Assembly (NCBI GenBank): GCA_963422285.2
Contig: CAXXJO010000002.1
Location: 1 to 64,000 of the forward strand
Reading direction: 5' to 3'
DNA from: VXYL01 sp963422285
Lineage (GTDB): Bacteria > Pseudomonadota > Gammaproteobacteria > Pseudomonadales > Azotimanducaceae
Length of the DNA stretch: 64,000 nt
The notes under the pieces are model-generated. The model searched no databases. It was given only the letters and a program-made list of their open reading frames with translations, and was not told the DNA's origin. Below, piece after piece: positions 7,215 to 15,014 of this stretch; position 1 is the stretch's first letter, and every line of letters begins with the position of its first letter. The translations under genes and the position numbers were made by a program.

Positions 7215-8763
7215 GATTCTCGCGGTCCCGCCCGTCGAGGCGGTCGAGCACTTCCGCGCCAAGGGCCGCCACGTCGGCTTCGACTGGCGCGACACCGACG
7301 CCGCGCAGCACGTGCGCAGCTTCACCGTCGCCAAGGCCATGCGCCTGGACATCCTCGAAGACGTCCGCGCCGCGGTCGACGCGGCCGTCGCCGACGGCAT
7401 CTCCTTCCGAGAGTTCGCCGAGCGCCTCGAACCGACCCTGCGCCGGAAGGGCTGGTGGGGCCGGCGGGAGATGGTCGATCCCGCAACCGGCGAAAGGCGG
7501 ACCGTGCAGCTCGGCAGCCCGCGCCGGCTGCGCACCATCTTCGACACCAACATCCGCATGGCCGGCGCCCACGGACGCTGGCAGCGCGTCCAGCGGCTCA
7601 AGGACCGCCTGCCCTACCTGCGCTACGTCGCCGTGCTCGACGCCCGCCTGCGCCCGGAGCACCGCGCCTGGCACGGCGTCGTGCTGCCCGTCGACCACTC
7701 CTTCTGGCGGACCCACTTTCCGCCCAACGGCTGGCGCTGCCGCTGCGCCGCGGTGCAGCTCGGCGACGACGACCTCGAGCGCTACGGCTACCGGGTCTCG
7801 CCGGACCCGGCCGTCCGCACCCGGCCCTGGACGAACGCGCGCACCGGACGCGCCGTCCAGGTGCCCGTCGGCATCGATCCGGGCTTCGCCCACAACGTCG
7901 GCGACGTGGCCCGGGCCGCCGAGATGCTCGACGAGCGCGTCGCCGCGGCGCCCCCGGACGTCCGCGTCGCCGCCCGGCCCGTCCACGTCGAGGACTTCCG
8001 GCGGGCCGGCCATCTGCTGCGCCGGGAAATCCTCCGGGCCTCCGGCGAGCCGGGCGACGCCGGCTTCGCCGACCGCGCCCGCGCCGAGATCCTCCGCCGG
8101 CTGCGCGACGAGCGCGGCGCCGGAACCGTCGCCGTCCAGGATGTTCGTCCGGCCGCCCGGTCCGGCAGGCACCTGCCGCGCGACCGCGAGGCCGCGCGGC
8201 GGGTGCGCGAGGCGGCCGCCCGGTTCCCCGCCTCCTGGGTGCGGGCCGCCAACGCCGGCGCCCTCCGCGTCGCCCGCAACGGCTCGGACGCCGGCGGGTT
8301 CTACCTGGCGCCCTGGGACCGGCCGCGGAAGTGGACGCTTCCCGGAGTCGGCGGCAGGCGCGTCGTGTCCGTCCCCGCCGGCGTCGCCCTGCTGTCCCTG
8401 GACGGCCACGCCGGGACCGCCCTGCACGAGTACGTCCACCACCTGCAGCGCGCCATGCCCGGACTGCAGAGGCTGTTCGCCGAGGAGCACCGCCGGCGCA
8501 CCGCGCGGCCCGACGGCTCCCGCGATCCGATACTGCCGCTGGAGCGCTACCCGGGCCACGTCGGCCAGGAGGACGACTACGTCGACGCCTACTTCGGACG
8601 CCGCTACGACGGCGACGGCGGCGATCCCCTGGAAGTCCTCGCGCGGGCCATGGAGTACACCTTGGAGAAGTCCTTCGGCTGGGAGTGGCTCCACGAACTG
8701 GCGCGCGAAGACCCGCTGATGCTTGACCTGGCGCTCGGCGTGCTGTTCCATTACGACCCATGA
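7201..8763 (+). CDS. MuF head morphogenesis protein fused to a C-terminal metallopeptidase-like domain
   Basis: A 520-residue protein from ATG 7201. Residues 1-250 are the phage Mu F-like minor head domain: PVEAVEHFRAKGRH, TIFDTNIRMAGAHGRW, the HGVVLPVDHSFW and PPNGWRCRCAAVQ motif. After about residue 260 the sequence leaves the family. Around residue 409 it has HEYVHHLQ, a zincin-type HExxH core, with Glu485 in AMEYTLE as a possible third ligand and a conserved-looking YVDAYFGRRY between them. MuF proteins with toxin tails are known as a polymorphic-toxin class delivered by phage-like particles. A head-maturation protease is the alternative. Confidence 0.82.
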   Translation: MADPEILAVPPVEAVEHFRAKGRHVGFDWRDTDAAQHVRSFTVAKAMRLDILEDVRAAVDAAVADGISFREFAERLEPTLRRKGWWGRREMVDPATGERRTVQLGSPRRLRTIFDTNIRMAGAHGRWQRVQRLKDRLPYLRYVAVLDARLRPEHRAWHGVVLPVDHSFWRTHFPPNGWRCRCAAVQLGDDDLERYGYRVSPDPAVRTRPWTNARTGRAVQVPVGIDPGFAHNVGDVARAAEMLDERVAAAPPDVRVAARPVHVEDFRRAGHLLRREILRASGEPGDAGFADRARAEILRRLRDERGAGTVAVQDVRPAARSGRHLPRDREAARRVREAAARFPASWVRAANAGALRVARNGSDAGGFYLAPWDRPRKWTLPGVGGRRVVSVPAGVALLSLDGHAGTALHEYVHHLQRAMPGLQRLFAEEHRRRTARPDGSRDPILPLERYPGHVGQEDDYVDAYFGRRYDGDGGDPLEVLARAMEYTLEKSFGWEWLHELAREDPLMLDLALGVLFHYDP

Positions 8764-9164
8764 CCATGCACGCCATCCGCATGCCCGACCGGATGCGCGG
8801 CCGCGAGCTGCGCACCATCCGCTGGGACGACGAGGCCGGCACGGTGGACGGCGACCACTGGCACGTGCCCTGGCTGCAAGAGCTGCTCGCCCGGAAGCCG
8901 CCGGTGCTGCTGGGCAGCGTCCCCGGCGCCCTCGTCCTCCACGACCCGCGCCGCGACCCGCGCGACTTCCTGGCGCTGCTCGGCGTGGTCTACTGGCCCA
9001 TCCTGGCCGAACCCGATCCCGACGGCCGAACGCCGGGAGACCGACACCGCCTGCCGCCGGCGCTGCGCCGCGTCGAGCCGACACGCATCCCCGCGCCCCC
9101 GGAAGAGAACGACTACGGCCGCCTCGAGGACGGCACCCGCGTCTACAGCCCGGTGCTGTACTGA
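8760..9164 (+). CDS. Unrecognised small protein; possible partner of the MuF tail
   Basis: A 134-residue acidic protein starting at ATG 8760, overlapping the MuF stop by 4 bp. It contains RTIRWDDEAGTVDGDHWHVP, a short hydrophobic segment DFLALLGVVYWPI and an acidic tail ending TRVYSPVLY. It matches no Mu-phage family I recognise, and no standard head gene is expected here. Its position directly after a head protein with a toxin-like tail makes it a candidate immunity protein or peptidase inhibitor; this is inference from position alone. Confidence 0.55.
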   Translation: MTMHAIRMPDRMRGRELRTIRWDDEAGTVDGDHWHVPWLQELLARKPPVLLGSVPGALVLHDPRRDPRDFLALLGVVYWPILAEPDPDGRTPGDRHRLPPALRRVEPTRIPAPPEENDYGRLEDGTRVYSPVLY

Positions 9165-9676
9165 AACTCCCGGCGTCCCGGCCTCGTGCGCCGGCCGACG
9201 AAGGAACCCGTCCCGTCCAGCCCCGCCCGGACCCGCTCCGCAAGGTCGAGGTCTGGGACGGCAGCCTGAAACGGATGCGCGAGCTGTCGAAGGACGAGTA
9301 CAAGGCGCACTACGTCTCGAAGTACGGCGAGGAGGCGTGGCGCACCTTCGGCGAGGAGGCGTGGCTCACCTTCGCTTTCACTGCGCCGTCCGTCCCCGAG
9401 TCCGAGATGAAGAAGGTCGAGGTCTGGGACGACAGCCTGAAACGGATGCGCGAGCTGTCGAAGGACGAATACAAGGCGCACTACGTCTCGAAGTACGGCG
9501 AGGAGGCGTGGCGCGCCTCCACTGCGCCGTCCGTCCCCGAGTCCGAGACGACGGAGGGCGGCGCCGCCCTGCGGGCCACGGCGCGGCGGCCCCGGGGGCT
9601 GCGCAAGGCGTTGGCCGCGGCGGGCCTCATCAAGAACCGCGACGATCTGCCGGTCGAGGGCGGCGGGCAGGCCTGA
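9161..9676 (+). CDS. Repeat-containing prophage protein of unknown function
   Basis: The frame opens beside the previous stop: CTG at 9161 overlaps TGA 9162-9164 in the same style as the ATGA junctions of this operon; the first ATG is not until 9275. About 171 residues result. A 57-residue unit starting KVEVWDGSLKRMRELSKDEY is followed by a 47-residue second copy. The conserved HYVSKYGEEAW element ends each core. A basic C-terminal region (LRATARRPRGLRKALAAAG) follows. I do not recognise the family. The start is uncertain: CTG is rare, and a damaged 5' end is possible. Confidence 0.5.
   Translation: MKLPASRPRAPADEGTRPVQPRPDPLRKVEVWDGSLKRMRELSKDEYKAHYVSKYGEEAWRTFGEEAWLTFAFTAPSVPESEMKKVEVWDDSLKRMRELSKDEYKAHYVSKYGEEAWRASTAPSVPESETTEGGAALRATARRPRGLRKALAAAGLIKNRDDLPVEGGGQA
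9242..9553 (+). repeat. Direct tandem duplication with a nested 24-bp duplication
   Basis: Unit 1 is 9242-9412 (171 bp); unit 2 is 9413-9553 (141 bp). They are nearly identical over the first about 100 bp, and unit 2 lacks 30 bp present in unit 1. Inside unit 1, 9326-9349 and 9350-9373 are a second, 24-bp tandem duplication (GEEAWRTF then GEEAWLTF) that accounts for most of the length difference. All lengths are multiples of three, so the reading frame is kept. Confidence 0.9.
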
Positions 9677-9678
9677 CC

Positions 9679-10048
9679 GTGCCCGGCGCCGCCATCCGCG
9701 TCGAGTTCGACGACGCCGAAGTCCGCAGGGCGCTGGCCCGACGGCGCGCCCTGGGCGCCGCTGTCGGAAACGACGAAGAAGCGCAAGACGCGCAACATCG
9801 ACAGGATCCTCGCCGAGCGCGGCTTCCTGGGCGGCACTCTCGCCTACCGGGCCGGGAGCGGCGAGGTGGAGATCGGCTCGCCGTCGATCTACGCCGGCAC
9901 CCACCAGTTCGGCGCCGCCAAGGGCGCCTTCGGGTCCACGTCGAAGGGCGCGCCCATCCCCTGGGGCGACATCCCGGCCCGCCCGTTCCTCGGCCTCTCG
10001 GACGCCGACGAGGCCGACATCCGCGACCTGATCGACGCCCTCGGCTGA
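9679..10048 (+). pseudogene. Phage virion morphogenesis (Mu gpG-like) gene with internal deletion and frame change
   Basis: From GTG 9679 the frame reads IRVEFDDAEVRRALAR, the normal start of the Mu G tail-completion family. From about 9740 the family continues in another frame: PDGAPWAPLSETTKKRK, then NIDRILAERGFLGGTLAYR, SIYAGTHQFG and IPARPFLGLSDADE to the stop at 10046-10048. The roughly 30-40 residues normally between these parts (the long helix before the PDGxPWAPL motif) are missing and the join is out of frame, so this is a genuine deletion rather than a one-base slip. It is the last recognisable phage gene in the window. Confidence 0.75.
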
Positions 10049-10081
10049 GGCCGCGGGATCGCGCGGCGGCCGCGCCGTTCC

Positions 10082-10126
10082 GCCGGATTCCGTCTGATTC
10101 CGCATGATTCCGGCCGAGGTCGGAAT
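10082..10126 (+). repeat. Phased triple repeat plus inverted copy at the prophage edge
   Basis: GATTCCG occurs at 10086, 10096 and 10106, exactly 10 bp apart (one helical turn), and its complement CGGAAT lies at 10121-10126. This is just beyond the last phage gene, where base composition drops. Mu-type ends carry several transposase-binding sites, so this could be part of the prophage right end; it could also be a regulator site. The function is inferred. Confidence 0.5.
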
Positions 10127-10355
10127 ATCCCGACTCTCGCGGCATGGTCAGTGACTACCGACGCGAATTGCGCACCGTCTTTCGCAGCACATTCGTGCGG
10201 ATCTTTCGCATTCCTCTACTGAGACCCAAGCCGTCCGCGCCCGCCTTCACGCGCAGGTTGGCTGTTGCCGCCTTCGGTCCAGTACCTGGGCGGGCGGGGA
10301 TGTGCCGGATGGTGCCTGAAACGGGGGCGGGCGACGCAACAGATGCCAGCTGCGC

Positions 10356-10483
10356 AAGATCGCCATCGAGCTGGTGTTCGTCCGGATCGGGCAGGCCCGA
10401 GGCACCGGCAGTTCCTGTTGCGCGGACTCGATCAGGCGTGCCGCGAATGGACGTACGCTCGTACCCTTGGCAATCTCAACAAG
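10356..10483 (+). pseudogene. Remnant of an IS1182-like transposase C terminus
   Basis: Two short stretches in different frames read like the end of a DDE transposase of the IS1182/IS5-related type: KIAIELVFVRIGQARG (10356-10403) and RQFLLRGLDQACREWTYAR followed by NLNK (10406-10483). Known elements have a close equivalent of xVFGxIKQARGFRxFLLRGLxKVxxEW. The rest of 10049-10685 shows no gene, so only this scrap remains. It marks an old insertion at the prophage edge. Confidence 0.5.
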
Positions 10484-10685
10484 CCGCCCGCCGCTGCTGC
10501 CCGTCACCACCCAGGCCCCAAGCGTCTTCATCGCCTTAGCCGTTCATGCCCGATCAGAACGACACCTGAACAATTGCCTGACGCCAAGATCGTCGCCACG
10601 AGACAGCATTCCCATACTACAACTTCTTCACCCAGCCCTTCCATTGCTTGGACGAGCCGCTAGCGTCGGGGTTGCTTTTGCCAGC

Positions 10686-11849
10686 CTACCAGTTCGTGAA
10701 CGCACCGTCTCGGCGACGCAACTGCGGTGGCCAGCCGTTCAAGGGCGCTCGGCGGGTTTCGGCCAGCGCCTCGTCGAACTCCAAGCCGAGGCCGGGCTCG
10801 TCCCGGCATCTCGCATAGCCTTCCTGCCACTCGATCTGCTTGGGGAACAGGTCGGTGGCGAAGGTGCCGGGTGCGCGGGGCATCTCCTGTACGCCGACGT
10901 TGGTGGTGGCCATGCACAGCGCCACGCCGGCCGCGGCGCTCACGGGGCCGAGGGGGTTGTGGGGCACGATGTCGATGTAGTGGGTTTCGCACCAGTGGGC
11001 GATCTTGAGCGCTTCGGTGAGGCCGCCGGCAATGCATAGATCGATGCGGGCGTAGTTGACGAGTTCTTCTTCGATTGCTTCTCGAAACGCCCACTTGGAG
11101 CACCACTGCTCGCCGGCGGCGATGGGCAGGTGGACGTGGCGAGCGAGGGTGCGGTAGCTGGCGGGGTTCTCCGAGCGCAGCGGATCCTCCACGAAGAACG
11201 GCCGGTAGGGTTCCAGGCGTCGGCACAGGTCGATGGCGTGGGTGGCGTCGAGCCGGGTATGGACGTCCAGGCAGATGCCGATGCCGTCGCCCACGGCGTC
11301 GCGCACCGCGGCCATATGCTCGGTGGCGATGGCGATGGATTGCACTGGTTCGAGCAAGCCGGGGTCCGTGCCTTGGCCGCCTTCCTGGGCGGTGGGCAGA
11401 TGCCAGCGCAGGAACTTCCAGCCGGCGGCCACCGCAGCTTGGCAGTTCGCAACGAGGGTCTCCAAGTCGCGGCCCTGGGTATGCGGATAGCACACCACCT
11501 TGTCGCGCACCGGCCCGCCGAGGAGCTTGTAGACCGGCAGCCCCAGCGCCTTGCCCTTGATGTCCCACAGCGCGATGTCGATAGCGCTGATGGCGCAGCT
11601 GTAGACCTTGTCGGCAGGGAAGAAGCCGCCCCGAAACATCCGCTGCCAGAGGCGCTCGGTGGCGAACGGGTCCTCGCCCACAACTACCTCCGCCAAGTGC
11701 TTGGCCGCTTGGTCGATAGCGCCGCCCCAGTGCCCGATGCCCGCTTCGCCGAGACCAGCGATGCCGGCATCCGTTTCCACCTTGACGATGAAGTACTTGC
11801 GGCCTTCTTCGTCGTGACAGCAGTAGGTCTTGATGGCAGTGACTTTCAT
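10686..11849 (-). CDS. Mandelate racemase/galactonate dehydratase-like enolase-superfamily enzyme
   Basis: A 387-residue protein. ATG at 11849 is chosen because GGAGAG lies 7 bases upstream. The N-terminal capping domain starts MKVTAIKTYCCHDEEGRKYF; the barrel carries the metal ligands in CLDVHTRLD, FFVEDPLRSEN and AAGEQWCSKW, then IDLCIAGGLTEALKIA and the base-bearing IVPHNPLGPVSAAAG, a layout seen in galactonate and mannonate dehydratases. It would abstract an alpha proton from an acid sugar and eliminate water in the cytoplasm. The substrate cannot be fixed from sequence. It stands alone on the minus strand, beside damaged genes, with no sugar-acid operon around it. Confidence 0.82.
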   Translation of the reverse strand: MKVTAIKTYCCHDEEGRKYFIVKVETDAGIAGLGEAGIGHWGGAIDQAAKHLAEVVVGEDPFATERLWQRMFRGGFFPADKVYSCAISAIDIALWDIKGKALGLPVYKLLGGPVRDKVVCYPHTQGRDLETLVANCQAAVAAGWKFLRWHLPTAQEGGQGTDPGLLEPVQSIAIATEHMAAVRDAVGDGIGICLDVHTRLDATHAIDLCRRLEPYRPFFVEDPLRSENPASYRTLARHVHLPIAAGEQWCSKWAFREAIEEELVNYARIDLCIAGGLTEALKIAHWCETHYIDIVPHNPLGPVSAAAGVALCMATTNVGVQEMPRAPGTFATDLFPKQIEWQEGYARCRDEPGLGLEFDEALAETRRAPLNGWPPQLRRRDGAFTNW

Positions 11850-11975
11850 GGTTCTCTCCGTCCCTCGCAATGTCCGCATCGTGCCATACCTTCATTCTCG
11901 ATCTTCATTCTCGGAGGCACGCGCTTGGAGGAACGCGCACGACTTGCGCGGCCCGCGATCGTCGGGGTTTCGCCG

Positions 11976-13476
11976 TCAAGGGACGCCTTCGGGCATGCGC
12001 AGCCGCCGCCCCTCCTGCTCGGCGGTTTCGGAGTACAGGAAGGCGTTGCAGGAATCCAGTTCGCGCAGCGTCGTCTGCACCGAGCGCCAGTCCATCGCCG
12101 CGCTCCAGCGCTGGGCGTAGTCCAGCATGCGAATCAGCGGTTCGGCGACACGGTTGTGCGTCAATGCCCGCTGGGCCGCGAAGTAGTTGCCGCGATAGAC
12201 CGTCGGAATGACGATGGATTGTTCGCCTCGGCTGACGAGTTCCGCGTTCATCGTGATGCGGGCGATGCGGCCGTTGCCGTCGACGAACGGATGGACTTCC
12301 GTCACCAGGAACAGCATGAAGACGGCGCGCTGGAAGGCCGTCTCCAAACTCCGGCAGAGGTCGAAGCCCCGTTCCAGGGTGCCGACCACGTCTTCCGGCA
12401 GCACGAACACCGTCGCCCCGGCTTGGTTGGATGCTGGTTTGAACTGGCCCGGCAGCGCGTCCGGACGTTGCCGCAGCACGCTGGCATGGCGACGGCGCAG
12501 GATGACAATGCACTCGGCGGCGTCCTTGGGCACGAGGCGCATTTCGTTGACATCGGAAACCAGCCGCCAAACGCCCACGATGTCGTGGGCATCGTCGGGG
12601 CGATGCGCGGGGATGCGGCTGCGGAGTACGATATCTGCGGCTTCGCCCACCGCGAACTCCGTGCCTTCGATGAAATTGGAGAAGTAGGCGTCGTAGAACG
12701 CCAGCGTGGCGGCCTGTTCGACATCCCGTTCGCCGGCCTGTTGGAGCCCCGGCGGCTCGCGGCGAAGCGCTCGATGCAGGATCTCGAACAGCGCCAGCCG
12801 CGGGCGATCGTAGGGTTTGCCGCGACGCCTCGCCCTTGCCGCGGCCGAGGCCAGCTTCGCTTCTCGCGTGCCGGCCAGGGCACCGATGAGGGCGTCGAGC
12901 TTTCTCGCTTCCGCCGTTCGGTCGAGGAGGGCCGCCAGGGAGAGCGCTTCGTCGCGCAGCCGATGGACCGCTTCCAGGCCAGCGCGCCGAATCAGATTGT
13001 CCAACTGTTCCTCGAGCTCGTGGCGGCAGACCGTGCGCGGCAGCAGGCCGGAGCGCGCCCTGGAGGGCCGCAGGTTGTCCAGATAGACGCGCGCTGTGGA
13101 ACTCAGGAACAAGCCATCCAGGAACGGGCGATCGGAGGCCACGGGGCCGGCGCCCCGCGCGGGCGCAGGACAATGCCGGGCAGGGCGATGTCGCCGCCGC
13201 GACGGGCGACCAGACAGACCGAGCCGTCCGCCGCCGGCGCGTTCTCCAGCGCGGTTCGATCTGCGATCAGCGCACCCGGGAAGTGGCCGGCCACGATGTC
13301 CCACAGATTGCGCCGAACGATCACCTCCGGCGCATCGGCGAAGTTCGCGGTGGAGAGGCCAGCTTGCGCAGCCGACCGGCCTTCAGCCGCCGGGAGACCT
13401 CGCGGCTGATGGCGGCGGTGGAGACGAACGCCTCCAGCATGTCGTCCACCAGCCGGGCAGGGGATATTTGCGCCAT
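11976..13476 (-). pseudogene. Fic/DOC protein with AbiEi-like N terminus, two frameshifts
   Basis: Read from ATG 13476, the first frame gives MAQISPARLVDDMLEAFV ... SREVSRRLKAGRLRKLAS. Near 13355-13365 the sequence jumps frame to STANFADAPE ... VRRNLWDIVAGHFPGAL, and near 13165 a single missing base shifts it again to GAGPVASDRPFLDGLFLSS. The rest is open to 11976. The Fic core is preserved: HPFVDGNGRIAR, preceded by SNFIEGT, a match to the inhibitory [S/T]xxxE[G/N] motif. An intact protein would transfer AMP or a related group to a target protein. The N-terminal wHTH/AbiEi-like region is probably regulatory. As it stands the gene is broken. Confidence 0.78.
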
Positions 13477-13571
13477 TTAGCGTATCGCCAGTCGCCTGAA
13501 ACGAGAACAATCCCGATTGAACGAGGGTGATTTGCGAATTATGTGCGATTAAGCGCCCGGTAGAAAGCGGG

Positions 13572-14570
13572 TCAAACCGCCCAGCCGCTCCAGATGTTGT
13601 CCGCGGTGGCAGGCACGTCCTCGCGGAAGTTGCGGGTGTCCACCCACCACTGGAACTTCTCCCCGGGGCCGAACTCGTCGTCGTCGAAGTAGGTGTAGCC
13701 GGCGCGTTGGTAGTCGCAGGGCACGATCAGGCGCACGGTGGCGCGATCGTTCTCGGCGGAATAGTTGACTCCGGCGGAGTGCAGCATGCGCGGGTGCCAG
13801 AACACCACGTCGCCGGCGTTGCCCGGGAACTCCACCGGTGTGATCTCGCGCAGTACGGCATCCCGGGCCAGCCGGAAACCTTCGCTGCGAGCGGCGGAAA
13901 TCCGCCCTCCGTGCAGGGTGTCCCAATGCGGATGCAGGCGAAGATGCGAACCCGGCCAGAGGGTGAAGCCGCCGCTGCGGGGGCGAATCTCATGCACCAG
14001 CACCATGGCCGATATCTGTGCCGCCATGTAGTCCGCATGAGGACCCAATCGCCCCGGCGCCGAGGGCGGCTTGGGGAACACCGCGTAGATGCCGCGCACC
14101 CGCCGTGGCGGCTTGATCGGCGCACCGAGAAAAGCGTAGGCGACGGCGAGCATGTGCGGATGGTTGGCGATGCTTTCCACCAGGAACGGTTCGGTGCCAA
14201 TGCCGCTAGCGCTTGGCGAGCGCATCTTCCAGTTGCCGTAGGCGAGGCGGCCGACCTGCTCGACATCTTCGTCCGTCCACTGCTCGTGGGGCGAATCCAG
14301 CCAGCTCGCCACATCGTCCCGGCGCAGAATGCCGCGCGGGACGTTGTCCCAGAGATAGTCGGCGATGCGGGCGAAGGCGTCGTCATCGTCGATGAGACGG
14401 CGCTTGACGAGGAAGCCGTGCTCCTTGAAATGCGCGATTTCGCCAGCCGACAGTTCCGGCCCGGGCTTTGTGCATTCGGGATCGACGAACGGCACCGGCT
14501 CGCGCACCACCACATCCTCTGCTGCCGGCTGCCCCGTCGGGTGGCCTATGTTGTACTCGGTGTAGCCCAT
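13572..14570 (-). CDS. Phytanoyl-CoA dioxygenase family protein (PhyH)
   Basis: A 332-residue protein from ATG 14570, preceded by a strong AGGAGG. It is an Fe(II)/2-oxoglutarate oxygenase: the HxD pair lies in LGPHADYMAAQ, the distal His in PRMLHSAGVN, and RATVRLIVPCD supplies the likely 2-oxoglutarate Arg. The GGFTLWPGSH segment is the conserved strand after the HxD. Members hydroxylate lipids, natural products or, in marine bacteria, diverse small molecules; the substrate is not predictable here. It is the only intact gene on its stretch, next to a degraded possible luciferase-like gene. Confidence 0.85.
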   Translation of the reverse strand: MGYTEYNIGHPTGQPAAEDVVVREPVPFVDPECTKPGPELSAGEIAHFKEHGFLVKRRLIDDDDAFARIADYLWDNVPRGILRRDDVASWLDSPHEQWTDEDVEQVGRLAYGNWKMRSPSASGIGTEPFLVESIANHPHMLAVAYAFLGAPIKPPRRVRGIYAVFPKPPSAPGRLGPHADYMAAQISAMVLVHEIRPRSGGFTLWPGSHLRLHPHWDTLHGGRISAARSEGFRLARDAVLREITPVEFPGNAGDVVFWHPRMLHSAGVNYSAENDRATVRLIVPCDYQRAGYTYFDDDEFGPGEKFQWWVDTRNFREDVPATADNIWSGWAV

Positions 14571-15014
14571 TGCGTCAGCTCCTCCTGCAGACAGATGGCT
14601 GCGAGCGTACCGCCTCGGCCGCTGGCGCGCACCCGGGAGCGGGCGTCGCTCTTCCGGCAGATCGTGGCCCGGCGAGGGCCTGTGTCGTTCGCCGGCGAGC
14701 ACTACCGGCCCTCGCGGCCGAGCGCACGCATCGCATTCGCCTCGGCGCCGGCGTCGTCTCGCTGCCGTGCCCCCATCCGTTCGTGGCCGCCCCAGGGCTT
14801 GGCGCAGTCCTGCGCTTCGGATGCGCAGCCTGCGGAGCGGCGGCTGCCCTCGAAAACAGCGTGACTTGCGGAACCGAGGTCGGTCAAACTCCGTTCAGGC
14901 GCATTGCAAGCTGCCTGGTCCGACGCCGCGGCACCGCTTCAACGGGCATTTGCACGGCCGATAGGGTAACTTTCGCGCCTTCGACACACACGCCGCCAAC
15001 ACTCGGACAGACCT
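14571..15014. other. Intergenic region before the 2-hydroxyacid dehydrogenase gene
   Basis: Apart from the possible LLM scrap, no intact gene is seen. The last about 100 bp before ATG 15015 should hold the promoter of the dehydrogenase gene, but I see no convincing -35/-10 pair, and the ribosome binding site is weak. Confidence 0.5.
14628..14805 (+). pseudogene. Possible scrap of a luciferase-like (LLM) flavin oxidoreductase
   Basis: Two fragments resemble LLM oxidoreductases: RASLFRQIVARRGPVSFAGE then HYRP (14640-14711) and LAAERTHRIRLGAGVVSL then PHPFVAA (14712-14796) in another frame. In intact enzymes the second motif comes first, so the fragments are out of order, as after a deletion or rearrangement. 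Evidence is limited to these short matches. Confidence 0.3.

Larger units (their letters stand above)
1..10048 (+). mobile_element. Right-hand part of a Mu-like prophage, truncated
   Basis: All genes here lie on the plus strand and follow the Mu middle-to-head order: GemA, Mor-like activator, HNH, lysis genes, DUF2730, gp26-like, DUF3486, terminase, DUF935 portal, MuF, virion morphogenesis protein. Most junctions are ATGA-type overlaps. Base composition is visibly much higher in G+C than in the DNA after 10140. The left part (repressor, transposase A and B) lies before the window. Protease, major head and all tail genes that should follow the gpG homologue are absent, and the gpG, terminase and HNH genes carry frame damage, so this is a defective remnant. 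The right edge lies between 10048 and about 10140; no target duplication can be tested because the left end is missing. Confidence 0.9.
10049..10685. other. Gene-poor stretch between prophage and enolase-family gene
   Basis: Apart from the phased repeats and the transposase scrap, I see no convincing gene. Open frames on both strands lack family motifs and good start contexts. This is the junction where the very GC-rich phage DNA gives way to host-like DNA. Confidence 0.6.

Noticed and set aside
9242..9553. Direct repeats considered as a CRISPR array.
   Set aside because: The units are 171 and 141 bp, coding and adjacent without spacers. No CRISPR-like repeat-spacer pattern or cas gene was seen anywhere in the window.
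1..10140. The sharp G+C change near 10140 as an assembly chimera.
   Set aside because: Decay of the last phage gene and an IS scrap at the boundary fit a real old integration; read coverage would still be a worthwhile check.
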